From positions 1,116,001-1,180,000 of the forward strand of contig NZ_JACIAH010000001.1 of assembly GCF_014194695.1 (NCBI RefSeq): a stretch of 64,000 nt of DNA, given 5' to 3'. Within the stretch, counting starts at the first letter, position 1. Each line of letters begins with the position of its first letter. Of this stretch, positions 16,232-24,211 are shown in pieces. Origin of the DNA: Rhizobium sp. BK399. Lineage in GTDB: Bacteria > Pseudomonadota > Alphaproteobacteria > Rhizobiales > Rhizobiaceae. The translations under genes were made by a program, and so were the position numbers. The notes beneath the pieces are model-generated. The model was not told where the DNA came from. It ran no database searches and was given only the letters and a program-made list of their open reading frames with translations.

Positions 16232-17218
16232 TCATACCCTGCCGTTCAATCCGAAGCGGCTGCGGTAGTCTCCCGGCGACAGGCCGGTAATCTTCTGGAA
16301 CACCTTGCGGAAGGCGCCCGGATCCTCGTAGCCGGCAGCAACGGCGATCTGCTCGACGGTACGTTTCGATGACTCCAGCATTTCACGCGCCTTGCCGACC
16401 CGCAGATGCTGGCAGTATTCCGTCGGTCGAAACCCTGTCGCCTTGTGGAAACGGCGAAGGAAGGTGCGCTCTTCCAGGCGCGCGCACTCGGCCATCGCGG
16501 GCAGCGTGACTTGGCGCGCGCCGCTCGCGTGCAGCCAATGCTGAACCTTCAGGATCGGTTCGTCTCCATGGTTCAGGCGCGGCGAGAAGCTGCTGTAGCA
16601 GCGTTGCTCCCTGCCAGGCGGATCCACCAGGAGGTAGCGTGCCGTCTCCAGCATGACAGCCGATCCCAGCAATCTGTCGACGAGCTTCAGGCCGAGATCG
16701 GTCCAGGCCATCAGGCCTCCGGCGGTAATGACGTCGCCTTCATCGATGATGAGCTTGTCGGTATCGACCCGCACATCGGGAAAGCGCTCAGCCAGTACAG
16801 CCGCGTAGGTCCAGTGGGTCGTCGCCATCCGGTGCGCCAGAAGGCCGGTCTCGGCAAGCAGGAACGCGCCGATGCAGACGGAACTCAGCGTCGTTCCTTC
16901 GGCATGCCGCTGGCGAAGCCATTGGGCCAGCGGAGCTGCTTCGTCGGATGTCATCGGTTCGCCGAAGCTCGGGGGCAGCAGCAGCACGTCGGGCGACCCC
17001 GTGGTGCCAGGTGCCGTATCGAATACGCGCTCGACCGCCTCCGCGGCTTCTGTCTGCTGCCAATGGCTCACGCGCAACGCCGGGCTCCCGGAAGTCCGTT
17101 GCCTCGTTGCAAACCGATTCGCCAGATTGAATAGATCAGTCAGCCCATAGACGGCCGCGAGTTGGACGTGCGGATAGAGCAGGATGCCGATCTCGGTCGG
17201 TGCGTCGGCGTGGCTCAT
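16232..17218 (-). CDS. GlxA-type AraC family regulator with DJ-1/PfpI domain
   Basis: A 328-residue regulator. Residues 8-185 are a DJ-1/PfpI-like domain (IGILLYPHVQLAAVYGLTDLFNLA, LSSVCIGAFLLAETGLLAHRMATTHW) with a cysteine at the usual nucleophile-elbow place. Residues 215-320 hold two AraC helix-turn-helix motifs ending in VEQIAVAAGYEDPGAFRKVFQKITGLSPGDYRSRFG. It is divergent from the cysteine hydrolase gene, and direct repeats in the gap fit AraC binding, so it probably activates the hydrolase. The inducer is unknown. Confidence 0.9.
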   Translation of the reverse strand: MSHADAPTEIGILLYPHVQLAAVYGLTDLFNLANRFATRQRTSGSPALRVSHWQQTEAAEAVERVFDTAPGTTGSPDVLLLPPSFGEPMTSDEAAPLAQWLRQRHAEGTTLSSVCIGAFLLAETGLLAHRMATTHWTYAAVLAERFPDVRVDTDKLIIDEGDVITAGGLMAWTDLGLKLVDRLLGSAVMLETARYLLVDPPGREQRCYSSFSPRLNHGDEPILKVQHWLHASGARQVTLPAMAECARLEERTFLRRFHKATGFRPTEYCQHLRVGKAREMLESSKRTVEQIAVAAGYEDPGAFRKVFQKITGLSPGDYRSRFGLNGRV

Positions 17219-17219
17219 T

Positions 17220-17251
17220 TGTCAGTTTTGACCTCGATAATGTCAATTTCG
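17220..17251. promoter_or_regulatory. Direct repeats in the GlxA-type regulator/hydrolase gap
   Basis: TGTCAGTTTTG (17220-17230) and TGTCAATTTCG (17241-17251) match at 9 of 11 positions and are spaced 21 bp apart, two helical turns. That is the usual layout for an AraC-family dimer. They abut the regulator's start codon, suggesting autorepression together with activation of the hydrolase. Confidence 0.55.
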
Positions 17252-17334
17252 CCAATCCACACCATGCCGCTTCAGACATAGTTTGTCCATCAACGGACGG
17301 GACCGTCCCGGAAGGAATGAAAGGATATCAGGAC

Positions 17335-17907
17335 ATGACCAAACAAGCCCTCATCGTCGTCGACATTCAGAACGATTATTTCCCGAATGGCAAATGGCCG
17401 TTGAGCGGCGCCGATGCCGCTGCCGATAATGCTGCACGGATCGTCGCGGCGGCCCGCGATGCCGGCGACCTAGTCATCCACGTCAGGCATGAGTCGATCG
17501 GCGAGACTGCGGCTTTCTTCCTTGCTGGGTCCGAGGGTGCACAGATTCATCAGAAGGTGCTGAATCGACCGGGCGAGACCGTCATCGTGAAGAACCATGT
17601 CAACGCGTTCCGTGAAACAGAGCTGAAGGCGACGCTTGATCGTCATGGCATCGAAGAGGTGACGGTCGTCGGCAGCATGAGCCACATGTGCATCGATGCC
17701 GTGACACGCGCCGCCAGCGATCTCGGCTACCGGGTAACGGTTGTCCATGATGCCTGCGCAACACGCGACCTCGAATTCAACGGCACGCTGGTTCCTGCCG
17801 CACAAGCGCATGCGGCGTTCATGGCGGCGTTCGCATTTGCCTACGCCTCCGTGCTTTCGACGGAGGAGACACTGGCCAAGCATGGCGAGGTGAGAGTCTC
17901 CGCCTAG
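17335..17907 (+). CDS. Isochorismatase-family cysteine hydrolase
   Basis: A 190-residue amidohydrolase-like protein. The family triad is present: Asp10 in LIVVDIQNDYF, Lys86 in VIVKNHVNAF and Cys119 in GSMSHMCIDAVTRAA, with the cis-peptide region before the cysteine. Such enzymes hydrolyse amides or ureas such as nicotinamide, carbamoyl compounds or isochorismate; the substrate is not shown. It is divergent from the GlxA-type regulator. The ATG at 17335 opens directly on the conserved core; an ATG at 17317 is an alternative. Confidence 0.9.
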   Translation: MTKQALIVVDIQNDYFPNGKWPLSGADAAADNAARIVAAARDAGDLVIHVRHESIGETAAFFLAGSEGAQIHQKVLNRPGETVIVKNHVNAFRETELKATLDRHGIEEVTVVGSMSHMCIDAVTRAASDLGYRVTVVHDACATRDLEFNGTLVPAAQAHAAFMAAFAFAYASVLSTEETLAKHGEVRVSA

Positions 17908-18067
17908 GGAGGCGACAGCCGGCGCGCCAAAGTGGTGCGTCGAACTTGCGTGACCGCCATCGTCCTGTGGCGGTCATCAGGCATTGCACCCTCCGCCGTT
18001 GACTTCGCGGACGATGAGAGGAGAATGCCTTGTATGCCTTCCGACGCAATCTTAAGGGGAACCCAAG

Positions 18068-18538
18068 ATGACCATCGCAAGGAAGCTTCAGGACTATATC
18101 GACGGTGAAGGCATCGCCTACGACACCGTGCCTCATCATCGTACAGCGACGACCAGCCAGTCAGCGCAGGCCGCCCATGTTCCGGGCAGCAGGCTCGCCA
18201 AATCTGTCGTCGTCCATCACGAAATGGGATATGTACTGGCCGTTGTTCCGAGCACTCACCGGCTCGAGCTCAGCACGCTGCAGGATGTGATGAACAAGCG
18301 CCTCGGCCTCGCCTCGGAAAATGAAGTCAGCACACTTTTCGCCGATTGCGATATAGGTGCGGTCCCGCCGATCGGATCGGCCTACGACGTGCCTGTCATT
18401 CTCGACGAAAGCCTCGGCAACGCCAGCGACGTCTATTTCGAGGGCGGCGACCATACGACCTTGGTACATGTCAGCGGTCCCAACTTTCGCAACCTGATGA
18501 AGAATGCGCAAATCGCCCGCTTCAGTCACCGACCGTAA
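18068..18538 (+). CDS. YbaK/ProX-type aminoacyl-tRNA deacylase family protein
   Basis: A 156-residue single-domain protein of the YbaK/EbsC fold. Features include IDGEGIAYDTVPHHRTATTSQSAQAAHVPGSRLAKSVVV with the conserved lysine in the K-x-V strand, a central LAVVPSTHRLEL and GAVPPIGSAYDVPVILDESL. Family members hydrolyse mischarged tRNAs in trans, such as Ala-tRNAPro or Cys-tRNAPro. It is transcribed alone, 160 bp after the cysteine hydrolase. Confidence 0.85.
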   Translation: MTIARKLQDYIDGEGIAYDTVPHHRTATTSQSAQAAHVPGSRLAKSVVVHHEMGYVLAVVPSTHRLELSTLQDVMNKRLGLASENEVSTLFADCDIGAVPPIGSAYDVPVILDESLGNASDVYFEGGDHTTLVHVSGPNFRNLMKNAQIARFSHRP

Positions 18539-18928
18539 CGACTCGATTCCACGGGCGGCGGATCAGGTGATTGCCGCCTGAAACACACATCGGCTGACTT
18601 TGGTGAGTCTCGGGAAGACTTGCGGGTCTCACACCATACCCTGGTTGGAGTCACGTCATTTTCATGACTGACGTGCATGTCGTTCTAACGCAGCCTCGCA
18701 GATCACAAGCGGCCTTCCTTACATCCGAACAATCGAAGAAAAGCGTTGATCGCCGCGATCTCATAATCGCTCTATTGCGGCGGTAGGCGCGTCGACTACC
18801 CTCGCCGTCTTGGGACTGACTGACGGCGACGTTTATGAACGGCCGCCTCAGCCAAGGTTCATGTTGAGAAAAATATCCTTTGAAACAAACGCCTAGCCAA
18901 CGGCGTTACGTGCTCAAAGGAGTAAAAC
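18539..18928. other. 390-bp gene-free interval
   Basis: No supportable coding frame. It contains a GGCGGC...GCCGCC repeat near 18556-18577, an 8-bp inverted repeat TCGCCGTC/GACGGCGA (18802-18829) and AACGCC/GGCGTT near 18889-18907. None is followed by a U-tract. The last may lie in the leader of the secreted protein gene. The spacing leaves room for a long leader or an sRNA, but I see no family hallmark. Confidence 0.4.
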
Positions 18929-19192
18929 ATGAAAAAGCTTATTACCGTAGCAGCCATTGTCCTGACATCGCTTGCATCAACAGCCGCCCCTTCGTTTGCC
19001 GATAATGTCAGAGTGATTATTGGAACGCCGGGCTACCATGATGATTACCGGCCCAACTATCGCCACGGCCCGCCGCCACGCTACTGGCGCGATCGCCACT
19101 ATTCTTCCTACCAGCGTTGCTGGAGGGAACCCTACCAGGTGCGCAGCCATCACCATGAGATTACCAAGTACAAGACGGTTTGCCGTCACTAA
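18929..19192 (+). CDS. Small His/Tyr/Arg-rich secreted protein
   Basis: An 87-residue protein with a Sec signal (MKKLITVAAIVLTSLASTAAPSFA). The mature peptide of about 63 residues is rich in His, Tyr, Arg and Pro: YHDDYRPNYRHGPPPRYWRDRHYSS followed by YQRCWREPYQVRSHHHEITKYKTVCRH. Two cysteines could form a disulphide. AAAGGAG lies eight bases upstream of the ATG and a strong terminator follows. Many Rhizobiales encode similar small basic periplasmic proteins without a known role; metal or polyanion binding is possible but unproven. Confidence 0.78.
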   Translation: MKKLITVAAIVLTSLASTAAPSFADNVRVIIGTPGYHDDYRPNYRHGPPPRYWRDRHYSSYQRCWREPYQVRSHHHEITKYKTVCRH

Positions 19193-19227
19193 CGATAGCT
19201 GACGCCACCGTAGACCGAATCCCTGCA

Positions 19228-19255
19228 GCCCTGCCGAGTCGGCGGGGCTTTTTTT
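19228..19255 (+). terminator. Rho-independent terminator after the His-rich secreted protein gene
   Basis: A nine-pair stem (19228-19236 with 19240-19248, one G-U pair) and a 3-nt loop are followed by seven T residues, 36 bp past the stop codon. Confidence 0.88.
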
Positions 19256-19329
19256 GCCTAAGCCGCAGAGGGATGGTTGTGCGCGCAGTACGGCGCCAAC
19301 CAGACATAAATATGATATGAGGAAGAGAA

Positions 19330-19406
19330 TGGCGCACCCGAAGAGATTCGAACTCCTGACCCCCAGATTCGTAGTCTGGTGCTCTATCCAGCTGAGCTAC
19401 GGGTGC
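19330..19406 (-). tRNA. tRNA-Arg(ACG)
   Basis: The minus strand folds into a 77-nt tRNA with encoded CCA. The acceptor stem GCACCCG pairs with CGGGTGC, the anticodon stem CCAGA/TCTGG encloses loop CTACGAA with anticodon ACG (read as ICG), and the T-arm carries GTTCGAATC. It decodes CGU, CGC and CGA arginine codons. Confidence 0.97.
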
Positions 19407-19527
19407 GTGCCGAAGCGGCCGAACCGCTTGCGTGGGCGGTTCTCTAAAGGGTCCTTTCGGGGATTGCAATAGGCTTTCTGAAAAAATCGCGACTTTGATG
19501 GCGCAGAGCGGAAATGCGCAAAATGCA

Positions 19528-21051
19528 TCACTTTTCCTGCAGCGCGCGGCCGCGGTAGTCGTCCAGCGATAGCGGGCGATCCGGAATCTCGATGCGAAAC
19601 TGCGTTCCAACCGAAGGCTTTTCCACAAGAGCGATGGTGCCACCGTGCGCCAGCACGAGTTCGCGGGCGATCACCAGCCCCAAGCCCGTGCCGCCGGAGC
19701 GGGCCGAGCCGCGGAAGGCAGCAAAGAGATTTTGTCTGGCCTTTTGCGGCATACCGGGCCCGGTATCATCGACGATGATGCTGACCACGCTACCGACACG
19801 CTGCGCCGAAACGGTGATGCGCTTGGCGCCGTCGGCTCCACGCGCTACCGCCGGTGCGCTGAGGGCCTGCACGGCGTTGCGACAGAGATTGTGGATGACA
19901 CGAAACAATTGCTCGCTGTCTGCATCGACCTCGAGCTCGGGCGCGACCTGGCCGACGAACTCGATACCGCTCTGAGCATCGATCGCCAACATGTCCTTCA
20001 CGTCCTGGGTCAGGTCATAGAGCCGGATGCGGCGCCGACGGGGTGCCGCTTCGCTTGCCTGGCCATAGGACAGCACCTCAGTCGTATAACCGACGGCGCG
20101 GTCGATTGTGCGTAGCAACTTTGGCGCAAAGGCCTTCACCATCGGATCATCGACGTCCACGAGACGGTCCGACATCAGCTGTGCCGAGGCCAGGATGTTG
20201 CGCATGTCGTGGTTGATCTTGGAAACTGCTAGGCCGAGCGCTGCAAGGTTTCTCTGCTGCTTCAGCGTCTTTTGCAGTTCCAACTGCATGGAGGTCAGGT
20301 GCCGTCCGGCAACGGCAAGCTCGTCGCGACCGCCGTCGCCGACAAAGACATTCTGCGGATTTTCCGGATCGGAGGAGAAATGCTGCATGCTGCCGGTCAG
20401 CTCGCGAATCGGCCGAATCAGGATGCGGTTGATCGCGAAGAACACCAGCGTCGCGGTAAACAGTGAAATCAGGATCGACAGCAGAAAGACGTTGCGGGAA
20501 TAAACAAGCATCGCATTGCGGAGGTGCTTGTCCTTCATAAGCACTTCGACACCGGTATTGGTGTCCTGTACCGGACCATAGACGCGGATCAGGCGGTTGC
20601 CGCCAAAAATCATCGTATCGAGCGCGTCGCGAATCGCGGTCACTGATGGCACGTCGGTCAAATCATACTGTTCATCGACCGAGGTCGGCATGTCCGTCGT
20701 CGCAAGTAGGCGCGAGGTGCCCTCTTTCCGCAGCACGATCGCCTTGGTGCCGGTCGCTTCCAACGTTTCCTTCTGCAGCGCGCGCGGCAGTTCCACCGGC
20801 TGTAGACCGTCGATCACGATCGCGGCCGCAGCCGCGGCATTCAGCCTTTCGTCCAGCCACCGCAGGCGCATGGTGGCAACCGACGGAAAGAAGATCAGCA
20901 CCTCGGCGAGCATGATGCAGACAACCGTCAGCCACAGCAACTTGCCGGAAAGCCCGCCGAACATGCCGGACGGGCGCTGGTCCGCCCGGTCGGGCTCGGT
21001 CCCGGCAGCACCGTCTGGGAGAAGATTGTCGCCTTGATCGTGGGCTTGCAT
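19528..21051 (-). CDS. Membrane sensor histidine kinase with HAMP domain
   Basis: A 507-residue kinase. It has a TM helix at about 36-56, a periplasmic sensor loop to about 185, a second TM (about 187-210), HAMP (RILIRPIRELTGSMQHF), a coiled linker, then a dimerisation helix with the unusual H-box AVSKINHDMRNILASAQLMSDRL instead of the common SHELRTP. The ATPase domain shows HNLCRNAVQAL, DDTGPGMP and GGTGLGLVIAREL. The asparagine in the H-box phosphoacceptor region is typical of a rhizobial subgroup. No response regulator gene is adjacent, so it is an orphan here. Confidence 0.9.
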   Translation of the reverse strand: MQAHDQGDNLLPDGAAGTEPDRADQRPSGMFGGLSGKLLWLTVVCIMLAEVLIFFPSVATMRLRWLDERLNAAAAAAIVIDGLQPVELPRALQKETLEATGTKAIVLRKEGTSRLLATTDMPTSVDEQYDLTDVPSVTAIRDALDTMIFGGNRLIRVYGPVQDTNTGVEVLMKDKHLRNAMLVYSRNVFLLSILISLFTATLVFFAINRILIRPIRELTGSMQHFSSDPENPQNVFVGDGGRDELAVAGRHLTSMQLELQKTLKQQRNLAALGLAVSKINHDMRNILASAQLMSDRLVDVDDPMVKAFAPKLLRTIDRAVGYTTEVLSYGQASEAAPRRRRIRLYDLTQDVKDMLAIDAQSGIEFVGQVAPELEVDADSEQLFRVIHNLCRNAVQALSAPAVARGADGAKRITVSAQRVGSVVSIIVDDTGPGMPQKARQNLFAAFRGSARSGGTGLGLVIARELVLAHGGTIALVEKPSVGTQFRIEIPDRPLSLDDYRGRALQEK

Positions 21052-21154
21052 TGTCTTTCGTCCGCTTGGCGCCGGGCGCCCTTTGCGCGTTCTATATTAG
21101 ACGATGACGGTCCGCTTTCAAATCTTTGCGAGCAAGGCCATTTGCGACAAATGG

Positions 21155-21178
21155 AAACGCCGCCCTGAGGCGGCGTTT
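21155..21178 (-). terminator. Hairpin terminator after the chemoreceptor gene
   Basis: AAACGCCGCC and GGCGGCGTTT form a 10-bp stem with a CTGA loop 29 bp past the chemoreceptor stop. The T-run on the minus strand is short (TTTCC). Confidence 0.7.
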
Positions 21179-21206
21179 CGTCTTTGTCCAAGGGAGCGCA
21201 GGGCGT

Positions 21207-23234
21207 TTAAAATTCTTCCCAATTCTGCTCGGCAACGGCGGCGTTGCCGCTAAACGCCCGCGCGACGGTCCCCATGGCGCGACGGGCCGGAGAGGCCACC
21301 GGACGATGTTCCTGATGGCGCGCGACGGCGACGGCGGCCGCTGCCGGCACGTTGGAGACTTTGAAGCGTGAGATCAGGCGGACAAGACCATCGGCTTCGC
21401 CGGAGAGCTTGTGCGTTGCTGCCGAGGTTTCCTCGACCATGGCAGCGTTCTGCTGCGTCACCTGATCCATCTGATTGACGGCGGTATTGACCTCCTTGAG
21501 GCCAGTTGATTGCTCCTTCGCAGCCGTCGCGATCGAGTGGATATGGTCGTTGATCGCGTTGACACGGCGTTCGATCTGGGACAGCGCCTCGCCAGTCGCC
21601 TGCACCAGCTTTACGCCAACCTGTACTTCATCGCCGGACTTGGTGATCAGGCCCTTGATGTCCTTAGCGGCGGTTGCCGAACGCTGTGCCAGCTCGCGAA
21701 CTTCCTGAGCGACGACAGCGAAACCCTTGCCTGCCTCGCCCGCACGCGCCGCTTCGACGCCTGCGTTCAGCGCCAGCAGGTTCGTCTGGAAGGCGATCTC
21801 GTCGATGACGTTGATGATCTGGCTGATTTCGCGCGAAGCCTGCTCAATGCGACCCATGGCGTCGACGGCATTGCGGACGACCACGCCCGACTTGCCGGCG
21901 TCGTCCTTGGCCTCGGAGACCATGACACTGGCTTCCTGAGCACGCTCGGTCGAATTGTTGACGACCGCGGTGATCTCGTCGAGCGCCGCCGAGGTCTCTT
22001 CGAGGGCAGCGGCCTGCTGCTCGGTACGCTTGGAAAGGTCGTCGCTTGCGGCGCGCAGCTCGTTTGTGTTGCCGTGGAAGCCTTCGGCCGTCTCGCGTAC
22101 TTCGCGCATCGTTGTCTGCAGCGTCGCGAATGTGCTGTTGACGTTCTGCTGCAGTTCGGCGAAGGCGCCCTGGAAGTTGCCGCGCATCGTCTGCGTCAGG
22201 TCGCCTTCCGCCAGGCTTGCAATCACCCGGCGCGTTTCGCCGACACCCGCATCGATGCTGGAAAGCAGATGGTTGATGTTGCTGGCGAACTGGTTGAGGT
22301 TGTCGTCGCCGTAGTCCTTTTCGATGCGGCGGCTGAAGTCGCCGGCGGCTGCGGATGCAACGACGACGGACATGCTGGACTGCAGATCGTCGCTCTTGGC
22401 GCGCATGGCGGTTTCCTGCGCATTCATGCGACGTACGGCGAGACCATTCTCCTTGAAGACAGCGACGGCGGCGGCCATTTCGCCGATTTCATCCTGACGT
22501 CCCGCGAAAGGCACTTCGGCCTCAAAGTTACCGTCGGCAACCTGCTTGATCGCGTCCGTGACCTTCTTGATCGGGCGGCTGAGCTGAATGGTGCCGATGT
22601 AGAAGCCCATACCGACGCCAGCCACAATGCCAACACCGGTAATCGCAATCACGAGCCACAAGACGGAGGTGCGCGAGCTTTCGACCTGCGCATTGACAGC
22701 ATCGAGTGTCGCCTTGTCGGTGGCGACGATCGCATCGATCTCCGCCTGGAAAGCCTTGCGATTGGCTCGGTTGGCGTCGTTGTTGCCCTGCTCGTTCGCT
22801 GCCTGCGGGCTCACTTCGGTGCCGAGGCGGGCTGTTTCAGCGCGGAACGCGCGGAATTCCTTGGCGCGCTCGGTCATTTTCACGAAGGTGTCTTTCTGGC
22901 TTTCAGGAACCAGCGGAGCCCAGGAGGCAATTACCTTGTCGATCTGATCGAGATCCGTCAGCAGCCCCTTGGCGAAGGCAGCGGCTTCCTTTGTCGAGGG
23001 AGCGCCGTAGATTCCGCGGGCCTCCATGACCGTCGCCGTCACGAAGCGGTTGAGGCGCTCGCCATAGTAAGCGCGATCAGACGCGTCTTCATATGCCGAC
23101 AGATTCTCGTCATATTGATGCACGGCCCAAAGTGCCGTTGCCCCGATCAGCAATGCAACGCCGCACATGGCGGAAACGAGCAGATTGATCTTACCTCGGA
23201 TTTTCAAAGGAAGCCCCCCAGAAACTGATGACAA
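21207..23234 (-). CDS. Transmembrane methyl-accepting chemotaxis protein with C-terminal tether
   Basis: A 675-residue chemoreceptor. TM1 lies near residues 16-36, a mostly helical periplasmic domain of about 155 residues follows, and TM2 is near 193-215. Then come HAMP-like units (IKKVTDAIKQVADGNFEAEVPF, then SAAAGDFSRRI and ASLAEGDLTQTM repeats) and the conserved signalling tip [39 protein letters not shown]. The protein ends in QNWEEF, a pentapeptide of the kind that tethers CheR/CheB. The chosen start is TTG at 23234; a TTG at 23207 (KIRGKINLL) is an alternative. The ligand is unknown. Confidence 0.93.
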   Translation of the reverse strand: MSSVSGGLPLKIRGKINLLVSAMCGVALLIGATALWAVHQYDENLSAYEDASDRAYYGERLNRFVTATVMEARGIYGAPSTKEAAAFAKGLLTDLDQIDKVIASWAPLVPESQKDTFVKMTERAKEFRAFRAETARLGTEVSPQAANEQGNNDANRANRKAFQAEIDAIVATDKATLDAVNAQVESSRTSVLWLVIAITGVGIVAGVGMGFYIGTIQLSRPIKKVTDAIKQVADGNFEAEVPFAGRQDEIGEMAAAVAVFKENGLAVRRMNAQETAMRAKSDDLQSSMSVVVASAAAGDFSRRIEKDYGDDNLNQFASNINHLLSSIDAGVGETRRVIASLAEGDLTQTMRGNFQGAFAELQQNVNSTFATLQTTMREVRETAEGFHGNTNELRAASDDLSKRTEQQAAALEETSAALDEITAVVNNSTERAQEASVMVSEAKDDAGKSGVVVRNAVDAMGRIEQASREISQIINVIDEIAFQTNLLALNAGVEAARAGEAGKGFAVVAQEVRELAQRSATAAKDIKGLITKSGDEVQVGVKLVQATGEALSQIERRVNAINDHIHSIATAAKEQSTGLKEVNTAVNQMDQVTQQNAAMVEETSAATHKLSGEADGLVRLISRFKVSNVPAAAAVAVARHQEHRPVASPARRAMGTVARAFSGNAAVAEQNWEEF

Positions 23235-23513
23235 GCCGGGAAAGCTTTCCGGCCGATAGCTAAATTTGGCCGAAATAAATTAACGTTAGATTTCGGATGC
23301 TTGGCCGCCTAACTACAAAAAATTACCTGTACTTAGTCGTCAACGTTTGGTTTTTTGCGCCGAAAAACGCTAGATCGCCCCGAGAATGCGCGCAGCAGTT
23401 GCGAACGAAGAAAAATATTACGCACGGCCGACTTTAACGCGCCGTCACAAACATTAATGTGCGTCGCTAAATCTTGTAGCGCTGGGCTGAAATCCAGAAA
23501 TTCCGGGCGATAA
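23235..23513. other. Gene-free leader region between chemoreceptor and rpmH promoter
   Basis: About 280 bp holding the divergent control regions of the chemoreceptor (minus) and rpmH (plus). It is AT-richer around 23270-23350. A 72-codon minus-strand frame here has no support. There is no DnaA box cluster, so there is no sign of an origin although rpmH is near. Confidence 0.45.
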
Positions 23514-23542
23514 TTGACTTTGACGGCCTTCATCCGTATAAG
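23514..23542 (+). promoter_or_regulatory. Sigma-70 promoter of rpmH-rnpA
   Basis: TTGACT (23514-23519), a 17-bp spacer and TATAAG (23537-23542) give a near-consensus vegetative promoter about 110 bp before rpmH. Confidence 0.8.
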
Positions 23543-23653
23543 CCGCCGCACGTCCGGTCATATAAGGCTCTCGTTAGCCTCGCCCGTTCGAAAAACAACG
23601 CTCCTTGCAATATGCAAATTCAAGAAGGGCCGCACTCCGCGGTGTTTAAATAA

Positions 23654-23788
23654 ATGAAGCGTACCTACCAACCATCCAAGCTTGTTCGCAAGCGCCGCCA
23701 CGGTTTCCGTGCACGCATGGCCACCAAGGGCGGCCGTAAGGTTATCGTTGCTCGCCGCGCACGCGGCCGCAAGCGTCTTTCGGCCTAA
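23654..23788 (+). CDS. rpmH: 50S ribosomal protein L34
   Basis: A 44-residue, strongly basic protein, [20 protein letters not shown]..., identical in plan to bacterial L34, which packs into the large ribosomal subunit. It is followed 22 bp later by rnpA, the standard arrangement. Confidence 0.97.
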   Translation: MKRTYQPSKLVRKRRHGFRARMATKGGRKVIVARRARGRKRLSA

Positions 23789-23809
23789 GGCCGAATTGCC
23801 CGATAAGAG

Positions 23810-24211
23810 ATGGCGGGCGAATTGACGACCAATAAGAAGAAAATGACTGCCGGGCGGCTGAAAAGCCGCCCGCAGTTTCTTGCTGTCCGCAATGGCGAAA
23901 AGCGCAGGGGCAGCTTCTTCCTGCTCGAAGTCCTCGACCGGAAGGAACCAGAGGCCGAAGCCCGCGTCGGCTTCACCGTCACCAAGAAACATGGCAACTC
24001 GGTCGAAAGAAACCGCATGAGGCGGCGCCTGAAAGAGGCGGTGCGACTTCATGCAGGGTTTGCAATGCAGCCCGGACACGACTATGTGGTTGTCGCGCGA
24101 AGAGACGTGCTGCAAGCACCCTTCGAAAAATTAGCCGCAGAGCTCAAAACTCGCGTCGAGACCAAGCCGAAACACAAGCGGTCCGGAGACGGCCGCCCCA
24201 GGAACGTATGA
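23810..24211 (+). CDS. rnpA: Ribonuclease P protein component
   Basis: The 133-residue protein subunit of RNase P, which with the catalytic RNA trims tRNA 5' leaders. The family motif is visible as [29 protein letters not shown] at about residues 53-81. It is cotranscribed with rpmH and its stop overlaps the yidC start as ATGA. The N-terminus up to MTAGRLKSR is weakly supported, so translation could start at 23843. Confidence 0.95.
   Translation: MAGELTTNKKKMTAGRLKSRPQFLAVRNGEKRRGSFFLLEVLDRKEPEAEARVGFTVTKKHGNSVERNRMRRRLKEAVRLHAGFAMQPGHDYVVVARRDVLQAPFEKLAAELKTRVETKPKHKRSGDGRPRNV

Noticed and set aside
19330..19406. tRNA-Arg as an integration site for a genomic island
   Set aside because: No integrase gene and no duplicated tRNA 3' end are seen on either side within the window.
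21510..23228. Long plus-strand frame of 572 codons
   Set aside because: It lies wholly antisense to the chemoreceptor gene, whose protein has clear domains. The frame reads as low-complexity Arg/Asp/Val text without motifs, the usual shadow of high-GC codon use.
23235..23653. Possible replication origin because rpmH-rnpA is near
   Set aside because: No cluster of DnaA boxes or AT-rich unwinding repeats is visible; in rhizobia this locus is usually not at the origin.
23558..24115. 185-codon minus-strand frame across rpmH and rnpA
   Set aside because: It is antisense to two certain genes.
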